Assembly (NCBI RefSeq): GCF_003719725.1
Contig: NZ_RIAX01000001.1
Span: 248,001 to 312,000, forward strand
Length of the DNA: 64,000 nucleotides
Source of the DNA: Planococcus salinus
Lineage (GTDB): Bacteria > Bacillota > Bacilli > Bacillales_A > Planococcaceae
Reading direction: 5' to 3'
Shown: positions 19,941 to 31,916 of the stretch, one piece after another
Position numbering within the stretch: the stretch's first letter is position 1
Layout of the letters: the number at the start of each line of letters is the position of its first letter
Position numbers and translations under genes: made by a program
The notes under the pieces: generated by a model
The model's input: the letters and a program-made list of their open reading frames with translations, nothing else
Told to the model about the DNA's origin: nothing
The model's database searches: none

Positions 19941-22085
19941 ATGCGCCAGTGGATGAGAAATATTTACATAAATACCGGGTATAAAGCATTTGCCATCGCG
20001 TTAGCTCTGCTGACAGGACTTATACTTTATGCCTTTTTGTACAGTTCTGTAAAAAGTGATACATACAATCCGCAATTGTTTCAGCTTTCAGAAGAGACCA
20101 TCCGGTCCGCCAAGACAGTGGAGGATCCGGTGAAAACAGAGCAGGAAAGAGAGCGGGCTGCAGCTGAAGTTTCCCCGAGCTATCACTTTAATGATGAAAT
20201 TGCCGGCAATCAGGCGGCTGTTATTGAATCTTTATTCGGTTATGTGCAGGAAGCGAAAGAAATGGCTGACCAGGAAGACGGAGCCGACATGAGCATGATG
20301 GTAACTGAGCTTCAGGAGAATCTCCGTCTGATGGAAACCAGTGAAAACGGTCTGCGGTTGACAGATGAAATGCTTCGTGCTTTATTATCAATCCCTGATG
20401 GAGCGATTGAAAATGTGCAGGAAGAACTGACAGAAATCGTGGAAAGCCGTCTTGGGAATCCAATAAGGGAAGAGCAATTGTCGAACGCAAGAAACGGAGT
20501 CGAGCAGGAAGTCAGGGAAAGTGACAAAATTCCATCCTCCGTTCTGCAGGCAGCGGTGTCAATTGTCCGCTTTGGCCTCATCCCGAACGAAACAGTGAAC
20601 GAAGAATTGACCAAAGCGCAAGCCGAACAGGCGCGGGCAAGCATCGAGCCGACACGCATTTTAAAAGGACAGGTGCTGGTACAGGAAGGGCAAGTGATCG
20701 ACAAGGAAATATATCGCCAATTGGAATTGGCAGGAATGACTGAAGAGCAGACAACCCTCAAGCCACTGGCCGGATTGGGTCTGTTTGTGTTATTGGCGAT
20801 GCTGCTGTTGCTTCTGGTGACGCAGCGTTACGAGTCAAAAGAGCGGAACAAGCGGCTGGCTTTGATGGTCATTGCACTGGTATTGGTTATCTCTTTGGCA
20901 CTGATGCAGTTAATCAGTGCAGTCAGTGACAATTTCGATACAGTCATCGCTTTTTTATTTCCGACAGCGATGGCTGGAATGATCATGCGCTTATTGACCA
21001 ATGAACGGCTGGCTGTGCTGGTGACTTTTTTGATTGCCGCAAGTGCCGGAATGATGCTCGAAGGCGGATATGCCGCAACACTTCAGATGGACATCGCCTT
21101 GTATATCCTCTTTGGGGGGCTCACAGGCATTTACTTGATCGAACAGGACGACCGGCGGCTTCAGCTGCTGCAGACCAGTTTAGCGGTGGCAATCGTGAAC
21201 GTTCTGTTTATCGGTTTTTATATTCTTGTCGGCCAAAGCCAGTATGATTGGTCGGAAATTGCGTTTTACCTAACGGCAGCGGTTGTTTCAGGCTTGTTAT
21301 CGGGTGCTTTGACTATCGGGCTGCTGCCGTTTTTTGAGACGGCATTCGGCTTGCTATCGACGATGCGCCTCATCGAGCTCTCCAATCCGAATCATCCGCT
21401 GCTGAAAAAAATTCTGACAGAGACACCGGGGACTTATCATCACAGTGTAATGGTCGCCAACCTGGCGGACGCAGCCTGTGAAGCCGTTGGGGCCAATGGT
21501 TTGCTGGCACGTGTCGGCTGCTATTACCATGATATCGGGAAAACGGAATTGCCGCAGTATTTCATTGAGAATCAGTTTAATGGTGCCAATCCGCATGACT
21601 CGCTTCCGCCGGAAGAAAGCCGGGACATTATCCTGGCCCACGGCAGGCGGGGAGCAGAAATGCTGAGAGAATACAAAATGCCGAAAGAAATTGTTGATAT
21701 CGCAGCGCAGCATCACGGCACCAGCCTGTTAAAGTATTTTTACCATAAAGCAAAAGAAAGAAATCCAGCTGTGGCTGAGCAGTCCTATCGTTATGAAGGC
21801 CCTAAGCCCCAAACCAAAGAAATTGCCATCATTTGCATTGCCGACAGCCTGGAAGCTGCTGTCCGTTCAATGAAAGAACCGACGACAGAAAAGATAAAAA
21901 ATTTGGTGGCAGCCATTATAGAAGATAAACTAAAAGATGGACAGTTTGACGAATGCGACCTGACAATGAAAGAATTGAAGAAAATCAAAGCCATTATGTG
22001 CGAAACGCTGAATGGCATTTTCCACAGCAGAATTGAATACCCGAAAGAACAAATTGATGGGAGGAAACAGCATGCTTTCGATTGA
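19941..22085 (+). CDS. pgpH: Cyclic-di-AMP phosphodiesterase PgpH (7TM-HD)
   Basis: PgpH hydrolyses c-di-AMP and so affects potassium balance and wall homeostasis. The 714-residue protein has an N-terminal membrane span, an extracellular 7TMR-HDED domain (residues 40-260), and a cluster of membrane helices (275-480). A cytoplasmic HD domain follows with [23 protein letters not shown] and [10 protein letters not shown] metal motifs. Length and order match B. subtilis YqfF. AGTGAGGTGATC precedes the ATG and an extended -10 (TGA-TATGAT at 19909-19914) lies upstream. It overlaps ybeY by 14 bp. Confidence 0.94.
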   Translation: MRQWMRNIYINTGYKAFAIALALLTGLILYAFLYSSVKSDTYNPQLFQLSEETIRSAKTVEDPVKTEQERERAAAEVSPSYHFNDEIAGNQAAVIESLFGYVQEAKEMADQEDGADMSMMVTELQENLRLMETSENGLRLTDEMLRALLSIPDGAIENVQEELTEIVESRLGNPIREEQLSNARNGVEQEVRESDKIPSSVLQAAVSIVRFGLIPNETVNEELTKAQAEQARASIEPTRILKGQVLVQEGQVIDKEIYRQLELAGMTEEQTTLKPLAGLGLFVLLAMLLLLLVTQRYESKERNKRLALMVIALVLVISLALMQLISAVSDNFDTVIAFLFPTAMAGMIMRLLTNERLAVLVTFLIAASAGMMLEGGYAATLQMDIALYILFGGLTGIYLIEQDDRRLQLLQTSLAVAIVNVLFIGFYILVGQSQYDWSEIAFYLTAAVVSGLLSGALTIGLLPFFETAFGLLSTMRLIELSNPNHPLLKKILTETPGTYHHSVMVANLADAACEAVGANGLLARVGCYYHDIGKTELPQYFIENQFNGANPHDSLPPEESRDIILAHGRRGAEMLREYKMPKEIVDIAAQHHGTSLLKYFYHKAKERNPAVAEQSYRYEGPKPQTKEIAIICIADSLEAAVRSMKEPTTEKIKNLVAAIIEDKLKDGQFDECDLTMKELKKIKAIMCETLNGIFHSRIEYPKEQIDGRKQHAFD

Positions 22086-22554
22086 CCTTATGGACGAGAC
22101 AGCTTCCTTAACTGATAAGGAGCTGCAGTTGGTGGAAAAAGTTCTGCAGCATGCTGCTTTGGAAGAGCAGGTAGGAGCTGCAGAAGTATCGGTCACCTTC
22201 GTGACAAACAATGAGATCCGGGAGATCAATAAAGAATACCGCGGCAAAGACCAGCCGACGGATGTTATTTCTTTCGCGATGGAAGAGCTGGGGGAAGGTG
22301 AGATGGAAATCGTCGGATCCCTGGAACCGCGGATGCTCGGGGATATCATCATCTCTCTGGAACGGACAAAAGAACAGGCAAACGACTATGGCCATTCGTT
22401 TGAACGGGAATTGGCATTTTTAGCGGTTCATGGCTTCCTGCATCTGCTTGGTTATGATCACATGAATGAACAGGATGAGAAAAAGATGTTTTCCAGACAA
22501 GAAGAGATTCTGGCCTCTCTTGGAATTACACGTGATCACCATGAAAGCGAGTAG
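22072..22554 (+). CDS. ybeY: Endoribonuclease YbeY, rRNA maturation factor
   Basis: YbeY is a zinc-dependent RNase that helps mature the 16S rRNA 3' end and in late ribosome quality control. The 160-residue protein carries the zinc motif [11 protein letters not shown] near residue 125 and the conserved [20 protein letters not shown]. The ATG at 22072 follows GGGAGG and overlaps the end of pgpH; a longer in-frame start would lie deep inside pgpH. dgkA overlaps its 3' end by 14 bp, so the three genes are probably translationally coupled. Confidence 0.95.
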   Translation: MLSIDLMDETASLTDKELQLVEKVLQHAALEEQVGAAEVSVTFVTNNEIREINKEYRGKDQPTDVISFAMEELGEGEMEIVGSLEPRMLGDIIISLERTKEQANDYGHSFERELAFLAVHGFLHLLGYDHMNEQDEKKMFSRQEEILASLGITRDHHESE

Positions 22555-22894
22555 GTTTTTCCGTTCTTTCAAATTTGCCGCAGAAGGCATTGTGGAGGCG
22601 GTTAAACGCGAGCAGAACATGCGAATGCACTTATTGGCTGCAGCTGTTGTAATGATTGCAGGAGGAGCAACCGGTTTAAGCTATGCCGAATGGCTTGTGG
22701 TCATCGTTTTAATCGGTGGAATGATTTCGCTGGAATTGATGAACTCAGCCATCGAACGGGTGGTGGACCTGGTGACCCCTGAGTTTCATCCGCTTGCCAA
22801 GCAGGCAAAAGACATGGCAGCAGGCGCCGTTTTGGTATTTGCCGTGGCAAGTGCTATAATTGGATTACTACTATTTGTACCCAAGTGGTTTTAA
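22541..22894 (+). CDS. dgkA: Undecaprenol/diacylglycerol kinase
   Basis: DgkA of Gram-positives phosphorylates undecaprenol, recycling the lipid carrier for wall synthesis. The 117-residue protein has the family pattern: [22 protein letters not shown], three membrane helices, and the catalytic signature [16 protein letters not shown]. The ATG at 22541 overlaps ybeY and has no good ribosome site of its own, so expression probably depends on coupling to ybeY; the start is chosen from family length. cdd follows after 20 bp. Confidence 0.9.
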   Translation: MKASRFFRSFKFAAEGIVEAVKREQNMRMHLLAAAVVMIAGGATGLSYAEWLVVIVLIGGMISLELMNSAIERVVDLVTPEFHPLAKQAKDMAAGAVLVFAVASAIIGLLLFVPKWF

Positions 22895-22914
22895 AATGAC
22901 TGAGGTGAGTGTGA

Positions 22915-24226
<1,312 letters not shown>

Positions 24227-24239
24227 GGAGTAGTCTCCT

Positions 24240-25025
24240 ATGTTGAATCAATTGGAAGGAATTGTTATCCGTACGCGTCCTTACGGTGAAACAAATAAAA
24301 TAGTGACCTTGTTCACCAAAGAAGCAGGAAAAATCACCTGCATGGCAAGAGGTGCGAAAAAACCATCGAGCCGTTTGGCAGCCATTACACAACCGTTTAC
24401 ACACGGAACATTTTCTGTCTTTAAAGGCAAAGGAATGGGAACGCTTCAAACAGGAGACCAACTGGAGTCGCTGCGTCATATACGGGAAGACATTCTGTCC
24501 ACTGCATATGCCAGTTATATAACGGAGCTGATTGATCGTCTGACCGAACAGGATGAACCGCAGCAAGGAATATACGCCATGCTTTATCAGGCCTTGCATG
24601 CCATAGAAGAAGGATACGATCCGGAAGCGATTACATTGTTCGTGGAGTGGAAAATGCTTCCATCTGCAGGGCTGACTCCCACGTTGCACCAATGCGCCAG
24701 TTGTGGCGCCACTGAAGGTGAATTTGCTTTTTCGTTTCAGGAACTGGGGTTTCTGTGCCATCGGTGTTTTCATGTGGACCGTTATATCATCCGCCTGAGT
24801 CCGGCGCTGGTAAAGCTGATCCGAACCTTTTTTTTCGTGCCGATCGAACGGGTCGGTTCCTTGACATTGAAGAAAGAATCCAAAACATTGCTGAAGCAGA
24901 TTGTCCGGACCATTTACGAAGAACAGGCGGGAATCCGTTTGAAATCACGTAATTTCCTGGAACAGTTGGAACGTACGCCGGAATTTTTGCCGAATAAACC
25001 AGGAGATGATCCGAAAGACCGCTGA
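24240..25025 (+). CDS. recO: DNA repair protein RecO
   Basis: RecO anneals strands and loads RecA at gaps with RecR. The 261-residue protein begins with an OB-fold (NQLEGIVIRTRPYGETNKIVTLFT), has a helical middle and a zinc ribbon CASCG...LCHRC near residues 152-180. AAGGAG precedes the ATG; GGAG and CTCC flanking TAGT could form a small hairpin there. The terminator begins inside the coding end. The small gene yqzL that follows recO in B. subtilis was not found. Confidence 0.94.
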   Translation: MLNQLEGIVIRTRPYGETNKIVTLFTKEAGKITCMARGAKKPSSRLAAITQPFTHGTFSVFKGKGMGTLQTGDQLESLRHIREDILSTAYASYITELIDRLTEQDEPQQGIYAMLYQALHAIEEGYDPEAITLFVEWKMLPSAGLTPTLHQCASCGATEGEFAFSFQELGFLCHRCFHVDRYIIRLSPALVKLIRTFFFVPIERVGSLTLKKESKTLLKQIVRTIYEEQAGIRLKSRNFLEQLERTPEFLPNKPGDDPKDR

Positions 25026-25051
25026 ATATGCGGTTGCGGGTCATCTTTTTT
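25005..25051 (+). terminator. Terminator overlapping the end of recO
   Basis: A bulged stem of GATGATCC...GACCGC paired with GCGGTT..GGGTCATC, then T6. The TGA stop of recO lies at the top of the stem-loop. Confidence 0.8.
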
Positions 25052-25121
25052 GTCGTATGCTTTATTCATTGTCCGACTGGGATGCCATACTGTCTGCCAG
25101 CTCATGGCAATAAACCAAAAA

Positions 25122-25438
25122 AAGCGCTGCCTCCAGACCTGGAGGCAGCGCTTCAGCTTGTTGAGAAACGGTTCAGCAACCCGATATTCCGCAAACCAGC
25201 TGCGCAAAAACCCTGTGCTCCTGCATCGCTCCGCTGCTTCGTCGCAAAGGCATTGACCGAATTACTTTCGGCCAATGCCTTTCCTGCGGGGATAGCATGA
25301 GCTTGAGACCCCACACGAAGCGAAGCGTAGGAGGAGGCTCAAGCCATGCCCGCGGAAAGCGTCCGCCTGGAGCGAAATGTTACTGGCGAGATTTCTCGAC
25401 AGTCTCAAGCGCTGCCTCTAGACCTGGAGGCAGCGCTT
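25122..25438. repeat. Composite intergenic repeat copy B between recO and glyS
   Basis: This occupies most of the 422-bp gap, which has no credible gene. Two near-identical 32-base palindromes (25122-25153 and 25407-25438, one mismatch, AAGCGCTGCCTC...GAGGCAGCGCTT) bracket it. The left has A7 outside and the right T4 outside. Inside are the module TGAGAAAC..TTCAGCAA (25162-25179, shared with copy C), CGATATTCCGC...CAGCTGCGC (shared with copy A), and a hairpin of AAAGGCATTG paired with CAATGCCTTT (25246-25282). A segment at 25284-25375 includes GAGGAGGCTC and GCGTCCGCCTGGAGCG. The outer palindromes can also act as terminators, the left one for glyS. Confidence 0.65.
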
Positions 25439-25447
25439 TTGGAATGC

Positions 25448-26836
25448 TTAAAATTGAATGTGCTTTTCAATGTATGCCTGCACTTCAGCAATCGGCATAC
25501 GCACCTGCTCCATAGAATCACGGTGGCGCACCGTCACCTGGCCATCTTCTACGGAATCGAAATCATAAGTGATGCAAAAAGGTGTGCCGATTTCATCCTG
25601 CCGGCGATACCGTTTCCCGATGGACTGGGACTCGTCATATTCCACCATGAAGTGTTTCGACAAGTCGGCGAAGATTTCGCTTGCACCGTCCGACAGCTTT
25701 TTGGACAATGGCAGAATGGCTGCTTTGATCGGTGCCAGTGCCGGATGGAACTTCAACACGGTACGCGTATCATCGTTGTCCAATTCCTCTTCACCGTAGG
25801 CATCCACCAGGAAAGCCAGCGTCACACGGTCCGCTCCCAGCGAAGGTTCGATGCAGTAAGGGACAAAACGTTCGTTGGTGATCGGATCGATGTAGTTGAA
25901 GTCCTCTCCCGAATGTTCCATATGACGTTTCAAGTCGAAATCGGTGCGGTCAGCTACGCCCCATAATTCGCCCCAGCCGAATGGGAACCGGTATTCGATG
26001 TCAGTGGTCGCATTCGAGTAATGGGACAATTCGTCTTCATCGTGATCACGAAGGCGGATATTGTCTTCTGTAATATCAAGTGACAGCAGCCAGTTCTTGC
26101 AGAAGTCACGCCAGTAGGCAAACCATTCAAGGTCTTCTCCAGGCTTGCAGAAAAATTCCAGTTCCATTTGTTCAAATTCGCGTGTGCGGAAAGTGAAGTT
26201 CCCCGGTGTGATCTCATTACGGAAACTTTTGCCGATTTGAGCAATTCCGAACGGCATTTTTTTCCGCATCGAGCGCTGGACATTTTTGTAGTTGACAAAA
26301 ATCCCCTGGGCGGTTTCCGGGCGTAAAAAGATTTCATTGGTGGAAGATTCCGTTACCCCCTGGAACGTCTTGAACATCAGGTTGAACTGGCGGATTTCTG
26401 TGTAATCATGAGCGCCGCACGTTGGGCATTTGATATTGTGCTCTTCGATCAGTTCAGCCATTCTTTCAAAAGACAATCCGTCAACAATCATTTCGATGCC
26501 TTTTTCATCGAGTGCATTTTCAATCAATTTATCTGCACGATGGCGTGTTTTGCAGCTTTTGCAGTCGATCATCGGGTCATTGAAGTTGCCGACGTGGCCG
26601 GATGCTACCCACGTTTGCGGATTCATCAGGATGGAGGCGTCCAATCCGACGTTATGTGGTGATTCCTGAACAAACTTTTTCCACCAAGCTTTTTTAATGT
26701 TGTTTTTCAATTCGACGCCTAAAGGACCGTAATCCCATGTGTTCGCCAAACCACCGTAAATTTCTGAGCCCGGGAATACAAATCCCCGATGCTTTGCTAG
26801 CGCTACTACATTTTCCATAGACTTACCTTTTGACAT
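25448..26836 (-). CDS. glyS: Glycyl-tRNA synthetase, single-chain dimeric type
   Basis: This class II synthetase charges tRNA-Gly. The 462-residue protein is the eukaryote-like alpha2 type, not the alpha/beta GlyQ-GlyS type of B. subtilis. It shows [12 protein letters not shown], a zinc-type insert ([11 protein letters not shown] ... CPTCGAH), [10 protein letters not shown], motif 2 [19 protein letters not shown], motif 3 GADRVTLAF and a C-terminal anticodon-binding domain ([13 protein letters not shown]). The ATG at 26836 follows GGAGGT; longer in-frame starts run into the T-box terminator. It is controlled by that T-box leader and diverges from ccpN. Confidence 0.96.
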   Translation of the reverse strand: MSKGKSMENVVALAKHRGFVFPGSEIYGGLANTWDYGPLGVELKNNIKKAWWKKFVQESPHNVGLDASILMNPQTWVASGHVGNFNDPMIDCKSCKTRHRADKLIENALDEKGIEMIVDGLSFERMAELIEEHNIKCPTCGAHDYTEIRQFNLMFKTFQGVTESSTNEIFLRPETAQGIFVNYKNVQRSMRKKMPFGIAQIGKSFRNEITPGNFTFRTREFEQMELEFFCKPGEDLEWFAYWRDFCKNWLLSLDITEDNIRLRDHDEDELSHYSNATTDIEYRFPFGWGELWGVADRTDFDLKRHMEHSGEDFNYIDPITNERFVPYCIEPSLGADRVTLAFLVDAYGEEELDNDDTRTVLKFHPALAPIKAAILPLSKKLSDGASEIFADLSKHFMVEYDESQSIGKRYRRQDEIGTPFCITYDFDSVEDGQVTVRHRDSMEQVRMPIAEVQAYIEKHIQF

Positions 26837-26854
26837 GTCATTACCTCCATAAAA

Positions 26855-27056
26855 TAAAAAAATCGTACCCGTCCCGGACATCATGTCCGAGGACGAGTAC
26901 GTTAAGACCCGCGGTTCCACCCCGATTGGCTGCGGATGCAGCCCACTTAAGATAATATGGCTCCAGATTGCCGTTTCCTGCTGGTGCGGGCTTCCACTGT
27001 CCCCGCTCGCTGATTGTGCAGTACTTATTCATCCTTCAATGCCTCGTATTCAATTC
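26855..27056 (-). promoter_or_regulatory. T-box riboswitch controlling glyS
   Basis: On the minus strand the leader contains the T-box sequence GGGTGGAACCGCG (26910-26923). It is followed by a strong terminator stem (GTAC.CGTCC.CGGAC paired with GTCCG.GGACG.GTAC) and T7 (about 26855-26901). Upstream lies a structured Stem I region. Uncharged tRNA-Gly should stabilise the antiterminator and allow glyS expression. I could not place the specifier codon with confidence. Confidence 0.93.
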
Positions 27057-27062
27057 TTTAGT

Positions 27063-27091
27063 ATTGTAGCATGGCATTGTTTTCTTCGCAA
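27063..27091 (-). promoter_or_regulatory. SigA-type promoter of the glyS T-box transcript
   Basis: On the minus strand: TTGCGA, 17 bp, TACAAT with extended TGC. Its -35 overlaps the likely -35 region of the divergent ccpN promoter, whose TATAAT is at 27109-27114. Confidence 0.65.
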
Positions 27092-27146
27092 TATGGCGTT
27101 AATTAGTATATAATAATCATCATTGAGTATAACATATTTTGAGGCG

Positions 27147-27785
27147 GTGAGTCCGATCGAACTCAATAAACGGCAGGAAGAAATATTGCGGATCGTCAAA
27201 GGCAATGGTCCGATTACGGGTGAGCAGATAGCTGACCGACTGAACTTAACACGCGCCACATTGCGGCCGGATTTAGCCATTTTGACCATGGCTGGGTTTT
27301 TGGATGCACGTCCGCGTGTAGGCTATTTTTATTCCGGCAAAAAGCCGGGGTCAGATATTACTGATACAATGAACAATATGAAAGTGAAGGATTTTCAATC
27401 CATCCCGATTGTTGTCAGAGAAGATGTCAATGTATATGATGCCATCAGCCAAATGTTTTTGGATGATGTCGGCACTTTGTTCGTTGTTGACAAAAACGCC
27501 TGCCTGACAGGTGTGTTGTCCAGAAAGGACCTGCTTCGCACAAGCTTAGGGAAGCAGGACTTAACTACCATACCGGTACATATTATTATGACGAGAATGC
27601 CGAATATCACATATTGCATGAAGAATGATTCCCTCATAAAAGCGGCAACCCGCTTGATCAACCGGCAGATCGACGCTTTGCCGGTGGTCCAGGAACATCC
27701 GGAAGGGCTGAAAGTGATCGGCAGATTGACTAAGACAAACATTACACGGGCATTTTTATCGCTGTCAGAAAGCCATGAATTGTGA
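27147..27785 (+). CDS. ccpN: Transcriptional repressor CcpN
   Basis: CcpN represses gluconeogenic genes such as gapB and pckA during glycolytic growth. The 212-residue protein has an N-terminal winged helix ([20 protein letters not shown] ... [15 protein letters not shown]) and two CBS domains that sense nucleotides. The start is uncertain. GTG at 27147 gives the same length as B. subtilis CcpN, but GAGG is only 2 nt before it. A TTG at 27123 would be almost leaderless from the TATAAT at 27109-27114. ppsR follows after 10 bp; this pair is also conserved in B. subtilis. Confidence 0.9.
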   Translation: MSPIELNKRQEEILRIVKGNGPITGEQIADRLNLTRATLRPDLAILTMAGFLDARPRVGYFYSGKKPGSDITDTMNNMKVKDFQSIPIVVREDVNVYDAISQMFLDDVGTLFVVDKNACLTGVLSRKDLLRTSLGKQDLTTIPVHIIMTRMPNITYCMKNDSLIKAATRLINRQIDALPVVQEHPEGLKVIGRLTKTNITRAFLSLSESHEL

Positions 27786-27795
27786 GGTGCACAAA

Positions 27796-28599
27796 ATGAA
27801 TCCACTCCGTTTGTTTATCGTTTCCGATTCGGTCGGAGAAACAGGAGAACTTGTCGCCAAAGCGGCAATCAGCCAATACTTAAATGCAGACCAGAATGCT
27901 GTAATGAAGCGGTTTCCCTATATCGATTCCGTCCAGCAACTGCAGGAGATCATCAAGCTTGCCAGCAGCCAGGAGGCATTTATCGTCTATACGCTTGTGT
28001 CACGGGAATTGCGTACCTACCTGACAAGTGCTACAAAGAGGCATGATGTGCCTGCTGTCGATTTGATGGGTCCCCTGATGGATGCCCTTGAAAATGAGCT
28101 GGAAATGGCTCCTATTGGAGAGGCAGGTTTAGTGCGGAAATTGGATGATGATTATTTCCAGAAAGTCGAGGCCATTGAATTTGCCGTTAAATATGATGAC
28201 GGAAGGGACCCCCGGGGGATATTGCTGGCCGATATTGTACTGGTGGGGATATCGAGAACTTCAAAAACCCCTTTATCGCAGTATTTGGCACATAAGCGTT
28301 TGAAAGTGGCCAATGTGCCACTCGTTCCGGAAGTCGATCCACCGGAAGAGTTGTTCAAGGTGGATCCATCAAAATGTTTCGGCCTGGTCATTTCTCCTGA
28401 AAAGCTGAATCATATCCGAAAAGAGCGGCTTATCGCACTCGGGTTGAACGACGACGCCAATTATGCACAGATGGATAGAATTCGGGAAGAGATTACGCAT
28501 TTCCATAAAGTTGTCGATAAAATGGGCTGTGAAGTATTGGATGTTACGAACCGGGCGGTAGAAGAAACCGCCAATCTGATTTTGGCCAAACTGAAATAA
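27796..28599 (+). CDS. ppsR: Pyruvate, phosphate dikinase regulatory protein family (YqfL)
   Basis: Members of this family are bifunctional ADP-dependent kinases and phosphorylases that switch PPDK or PEP synthase off and on. In B. subtilis the ortholog YqfL works with CcpN. The 267-residue protein starts [21 protein letters not shown] and holds the nucleotide-binding signature [17 protein letters not shown] near residue 155, with [10 protein letters not shown] following. The ATG at 27796 follows GAGGTGC. The target dikinase is not in the window. Confidence 0.9.
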   Translation: MNPLRLFIVSDSVGETGELVAKAAISQYLNADQNAVMKRFPYIDSVQQLQEIIKLASSQEAFIVYTLVSRELRTYLTSATKRHDVPAVDLMGPLMDALENELEMAPIGEAGLVRKLDDDYFQKVEAIEFAVKYDDGRDPRGILLADIVLVGISRTSKTPLSQYLAHKRLKVANVPLVPEVDPPEELFKVDPSKCFGLVISPEKLNHIRKERLIALGLNDDANYAQMDRIREEITHFHKVVDKMGCEVLDVTNRAVEETANLILAKLK

Positions 28600-28607
28600 T
28601 AAGTCGG

Positions 28608-28640
28608 GAAAACCACCTGCAAAGGCGGTTTTCTTATTTT
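28608..28640 (+). terminator. Terminator of ccpN-ppsR
   Basis: GAAAACCACC pairs with GG.GGTTTTC around 6 nt, followed by a T-rich tract. Confidence 0.75.
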
Positions 28641-28923
28641 TGTCGTGAAAGCCAAAAAGTTGTCTCATGCCTCCAGTGTTCCGTGACTGGACTAAATTCA
28701 TCTGTACAGCAGCGCGCTGGAATATTTCCACTGAAGAACTGCAAAAAAACTACGGGTGCCAAACGTTTTTATAGATTTTTCCACAAAAACGTTTTATAAT
28801 GAAGAATTGTGGCTAAAGCTATGTATCAGGCGTTTTCTGTCTGCATCTTTTTCTTGAAAGATGAAGGAATTTGTCTGAGCATCACGAATTAAATAAGTTA
28901 AGCAAACTAAAGATGGTGATAAA
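28641..28923 (+). promoter_or_regulatory. Upstream region of dnaG with promoter and paired AAACGTTT sites
   Basis: Of the 324 bp between ppsR and dnaG, the first half shows nothing recognisable. A TATAAT at 28795-28800 is the best -10, with a poor -35 (TAGATT at 28772-28777). Two AAACGTTT palindromes (28761-28768 and 28787-28794) and a DnaA-box-like TTTTCCACA (28777-28785) lie in the same 40 bp. The leader to the dnaG GTG is about 120 nt. Confidence 0.45.
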
Positions 28924-30726
28924 GTGTCTACTAGAGTTCCTGAAGAAGTGATTGAAAAAGTCCGTTCATCCACGGATATCGTAGACCTTGTCGGGGAATA
29001 TGTCCAATTAACAAAAAGAGGCCGAAACTGGTTTGGCCTTTGCCCATTCCACGGAGAAAGTACACCGTCATTTTCTGTAACAGCTGATAAGCAGATCTTT
29101 CACTGTTTCGGTTGTGGTGCCGGTGGAAATGTCATCACTTTTCTGATGGACATTGAAAATATATCATTTCAGGACGCTTTAGCGAGACTCGGGAGCCGTG
29201 CAGGAATTGAAGTTGAAATCAACAGCAATCCTGAAGATTCTTCTCCGGCAGCAAGCAAAAGTGATCAACAGCTGATTTCGATGCACGAGTTTGCTGCTGA
29301 AATGTACCATCATATATTGATGAACACCGAAGAAGGACAATCAGCTCTTGATTATCTGGAAAGCCGGGGATTTACGCATGAAATGATTGAAAAAAACCGC
29401 ATCGGCTGGTCACTGCCGGAATGGAATTACATGGCGACGGCCCTGCAGAGAAAAGGCTTCAGCGAAGAGGAATTAGTGACAAGTGGTCTGGCGATCGAAC
29501 GGGAACAGTCCAATGGATTTTTTGACCGTTTCCGTGGCCGGATCATGTTTCCGATCATGAATGAAAATGGAAAAGTCATTGCGTTTTCCGGCAGGGTGCT
29601 GGAACAGTCGAAGCAGGAAGCGAAATACATGAACAGCCCGGAGTCTCCGATTTTCCAGAAAAGCCAGGTGCTTTATAACGTTCATCAAGCCCGTAATGCG
29701 ATCAGGAAGAACCGGAAAATCGTCCTGTTCGAAGGGTTTATGGACGTCATTGCGGCTGGCAAGGCCGGAGTCCACAATGCGCTGGCCACCATGGGCACTT
29801 CTCTAACCGCTCATCATATCCGGAAGATGAAACGTTTTGCACAGGAAGTCGTCATCTGTTTTGACGGCGATGACGCCGGTTGGGAAGCGGCCAAAAGAGC
29901 TGCTATCGCATTAAATGAAGAAAATTTCAAAGTGGAAGTTGCTGTGCTCCCGGGAAAGATGGATCCTGATGATTTTATCCGGGAACAAGGCGCGGAAGCT
30001 TTTCAAGAACGGATTATCGGAAAACCGCATGCATTTATCGCATTTGCCATGATGCACGCCCGCAGGCATAAAAATTTTCAATACGAAAATGACCTGTTGC
30101 AGTATATACAGGAAGTGTTGCAGCTGTTGGCTGGCCGTTCAACGCCCATCGAGCGTGATTTGTACATCAAGCAGTTATCAGGCGAAACGGGTTTATCGGA
30201 AGAAGCGATTTTGCAACAGTACCGAAAATTGGAAAATAAATCAATTGGCAGAAGCCGCCCTGAAAAGCCGGTTGAAAATGTTGCCAAAAAAGAATCCAAG
30301 CGCATCACTTCATTGCACAGGGCGGAAAGGCTGCTGTTTGCGCATGCACTGGCAGATCCGCAAGTGATGGATAAACTGATCGCTGACCGGGAGGGAATCC
30401 CTTTTATCAGCGAAGAATTTCAGACCTTGTATGTTCAGCTGATCGGATTTTACGAAGAGTGGGAAAAAGCGGATTTCCATCATTTTCTGGAAACGCTGAA
30501 AGACAATGATCTAAGAAAAATTGTGATGGAGACCGCGCTGTCTGAACGCGACCCCGAACACGCAGAAGAAGAAATTGCCGATTGTTTAAAGCATCTGGAA
30601 AAGCATCGGGTCGAGCAGCAAATTGAATTGAAACTACAGCAATCCAAGGAAGCGGAAAAGCAACATGATTTGAAACGCGCTTTAGTCCTTGCTCAAGAAG
30701 TGATTGCTTTGCGGAAATCATTGTAA
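28924..30726 (+). CDS. dnaG: DNA primase
   Basis: DnaG makes the RNA primers for replication. The 600-residue protein has the N-terminal zinc-binding domain ([13 protein letters not shown] ... [10 protein letters not shown], residues 40-65). The TOPRIM catalytic core has [11 protein letters not shown] near residue 265 and [11 protein letters not shown] near 315, and a C-terminal helicase-binding region follows. The start is a GTG at 28924 behind the moderate site GGTGAT. It is followed 32 bp later by rpoD, the conserved macromolecular synthesis arrangement. Confidence 0.96.
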   Translation: MSTRVPEEVIEKVRSSTDIVDLVGEYVQLTKRGRNWFGLCPFHGESTPSFSVTADKQIFHCFGCGAGGNVITFLMDIENISFQDALARLGSRAGIEVEINSNPEDSSPAASKSDQQLISMHEFAAEMYHHILMNTEEGQSALDYLESRGFTHEMIEKNRIGWSLPEWNYMATALQRKGFSEEELVTSGLAIEREQSNGFFDRFRGRIMFPIMNENGKVIAFSGRVLEQSKQEAKYMNSPESPIFQKSQVLYNVHQARNAIRKNRKIVLFEGFMDVIAAGKAGVHNALATMGTSLTAHHIRKMKRFAQEVVICFDGDDAGWEAAKRAAIALNEENFKVEVAVLPGKMDPDDFIREQGAEAFQERIIGKPHAFIAFAMMHARRHKNFQYENDLLQYIQEVLQLLAGRSTPIERDLYIKQLSGETGLSEEAILQQYRKLENKSIGRSRPEKPVENVAKKESKRITSLHRAERLLFAHALADPQVMDKLIADREGIPFISEEFQTLYVQLIGFYEEWEKADFHHFLETLKDNDLRKIVMETALSERDPEHAEEEIADCLKHLEKHRVEQQIELKLQQSKEAEKQHDLKRALVLAQEVIALRKSL

Positions 30727-30758
30727 GTTATTACCGGTTTTTTAAAGGAGGAAGCAAC

Positions 30759-31913
30759 ATGGCTGAAAAGTCTGAACGTCCAAACGAAGTTGAAGCACGA
30801 AATGTCCCTTTGGTTACCGAAGGTCCTGAAACATCTGTAGAAGAAGCAAAAAAGCAGCTGATTGAAGCAGGGAAAAAAACAGGTGAATTGAATTATGAAC
30901 AAATTGCTGACAAATTGGCTATTTTTGAATTAGAGTCTGACCAAGTGGAAGAATTTATTGATCAGTTGGAAGGCCATGGCATCGACCTTGAACGAAAAAC
31001 CGATGATGAAGAACATTTGGATCGTCTCATGAAACCAACCGAAGAAAAGTTCGACTTGAACGATTTGAGTGTTCCACCGGGCGTAAAGATCAACGACCCG
31101 GTACGGATGTACCTGAAAGAAATCGGCCGTGTCGACTTGCTGAAAGCTGAAGAAGAAGTCCGTTTGGCCAAACTGATCGAACAGGGCGATGAAGAAGCCA
31201 AAAAGCGTCTGGCAGAAGCCAACCTGCGATTGGTGGTCAGCATCGCGAAACGCTATGTCGGACGCGGAATGCTGTTCCTGGATCTGATTCAGGAAGGGAA
31301 TATGGGTCTGATCAAAGCGGTTGAAAAGTTCGATTACTCCAAAGGGTTCAAGTTCAGTACGTACGCCACCTGGTGGATCCGTCAAGCCATCACACGTGCC
31401 ATTGCCGACCAGGCGCGCACCATCCGGATCCCCGTGCATATGGTCGAAACCATCAACAAACTGATTCGGGTCCAGCGCCAATTGCTGCAGGATCTGGGAC
31501 GTGAACCATCCCCGGAGGAAATTGGGGAAGAAATGGACCTGCAGCCTGAGAAAGTACGTGAAATCCTGAAAATTGCTCAGGAACCAGTGTCGCTTGAAAC
31601 ACCAATCGGCGAGGAAGATGATTCACATCTGGGAGATTTCATCGAAGACTCTGATGCGCAATCCCCTTCTGACCATGCAGCCTATGAACTGTTGAAAGAG
31701 CAATTGGAAGATGTACTGGATACGCTGACCGACCGTGAAGAAAACGTACTTCGCCTGCGCTTTGGCCTGGACGATGGACGCACACGGACACTCGAGGAAG
31801 TGGGCAAGGTATTTGGTGTGACGCGCGAACGCATCCGTCAAATCGAAGCAAAAGCACTCCGCAAGCTTCGCCATCCTTCGCGAAGCAAACGCCTGAAAGA
31901 CTTTTTGGAATAA
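30759..31913 (+). CDS. rpoD: RNA polymerase primary sigma factor SigA
   Basis: SigA directs RNA polymerase to housekeeping promoters. The 384-residue protein has an acidic region 1.1, region 1.2 ([13 protein letters not shown]) and region 2 with [20 protein letters not shown]. Regions 3 and 4 end with the helix-turn-helix [20 protein letters not shown]. It lacks the large non-conserved insertion of E. coli sigma 70, as in B. subtilis. AAAGGAGGAAGCAAC precedes the ATG. Most promoters listed here fit the sequence preference expected of this factor. Confidence 0.98.
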   Translation: MAEKSERPNEVEARNVPLVTEGPETSVEEAKKQLIEAGKKTGELNYEQIADKLAIFELESDQVEEFIDQLEGHGIDLERKTDDEEHLDRLMKPTEEKFDLNDLSVPPGVKINDPVRMYLKEIGRVDLLKAEEEVRLAKLIEQGDEEAKKRLAEANLRLVVSIAKRYVGRGMLFLDLIQEGNMGLIKAVEKFDYSKGFKFSTYATWWIRQAITRAIADQARTIRIPVHMVETINKLIRVQRQLLQDLGREPSPEEIGEEMDLQPEKVREILKIAQEPVSLETPIGEEDDSHLGDFIEDSDAQSPSDHAAYELLKEQLEDVLDTLTDREENVLRLRFGLDDGRTRTLEEVGKVFGVTRERIRQIEAKALRKLRHPSRSKRLKDFLE

Positions 31914-31916
31914 AAT

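Noticed and set aside
25051-25121. A yqzL-like small gene after recO
   Set aside because: No frame resembles YqzL and no ribosome site is present.
25346-25966. Plus-strand frame of about 206 codons across the repeat and the glyS 3' end
   Set aside because: It is antisense to glyS, whose full set of motifs is on the minus strand.
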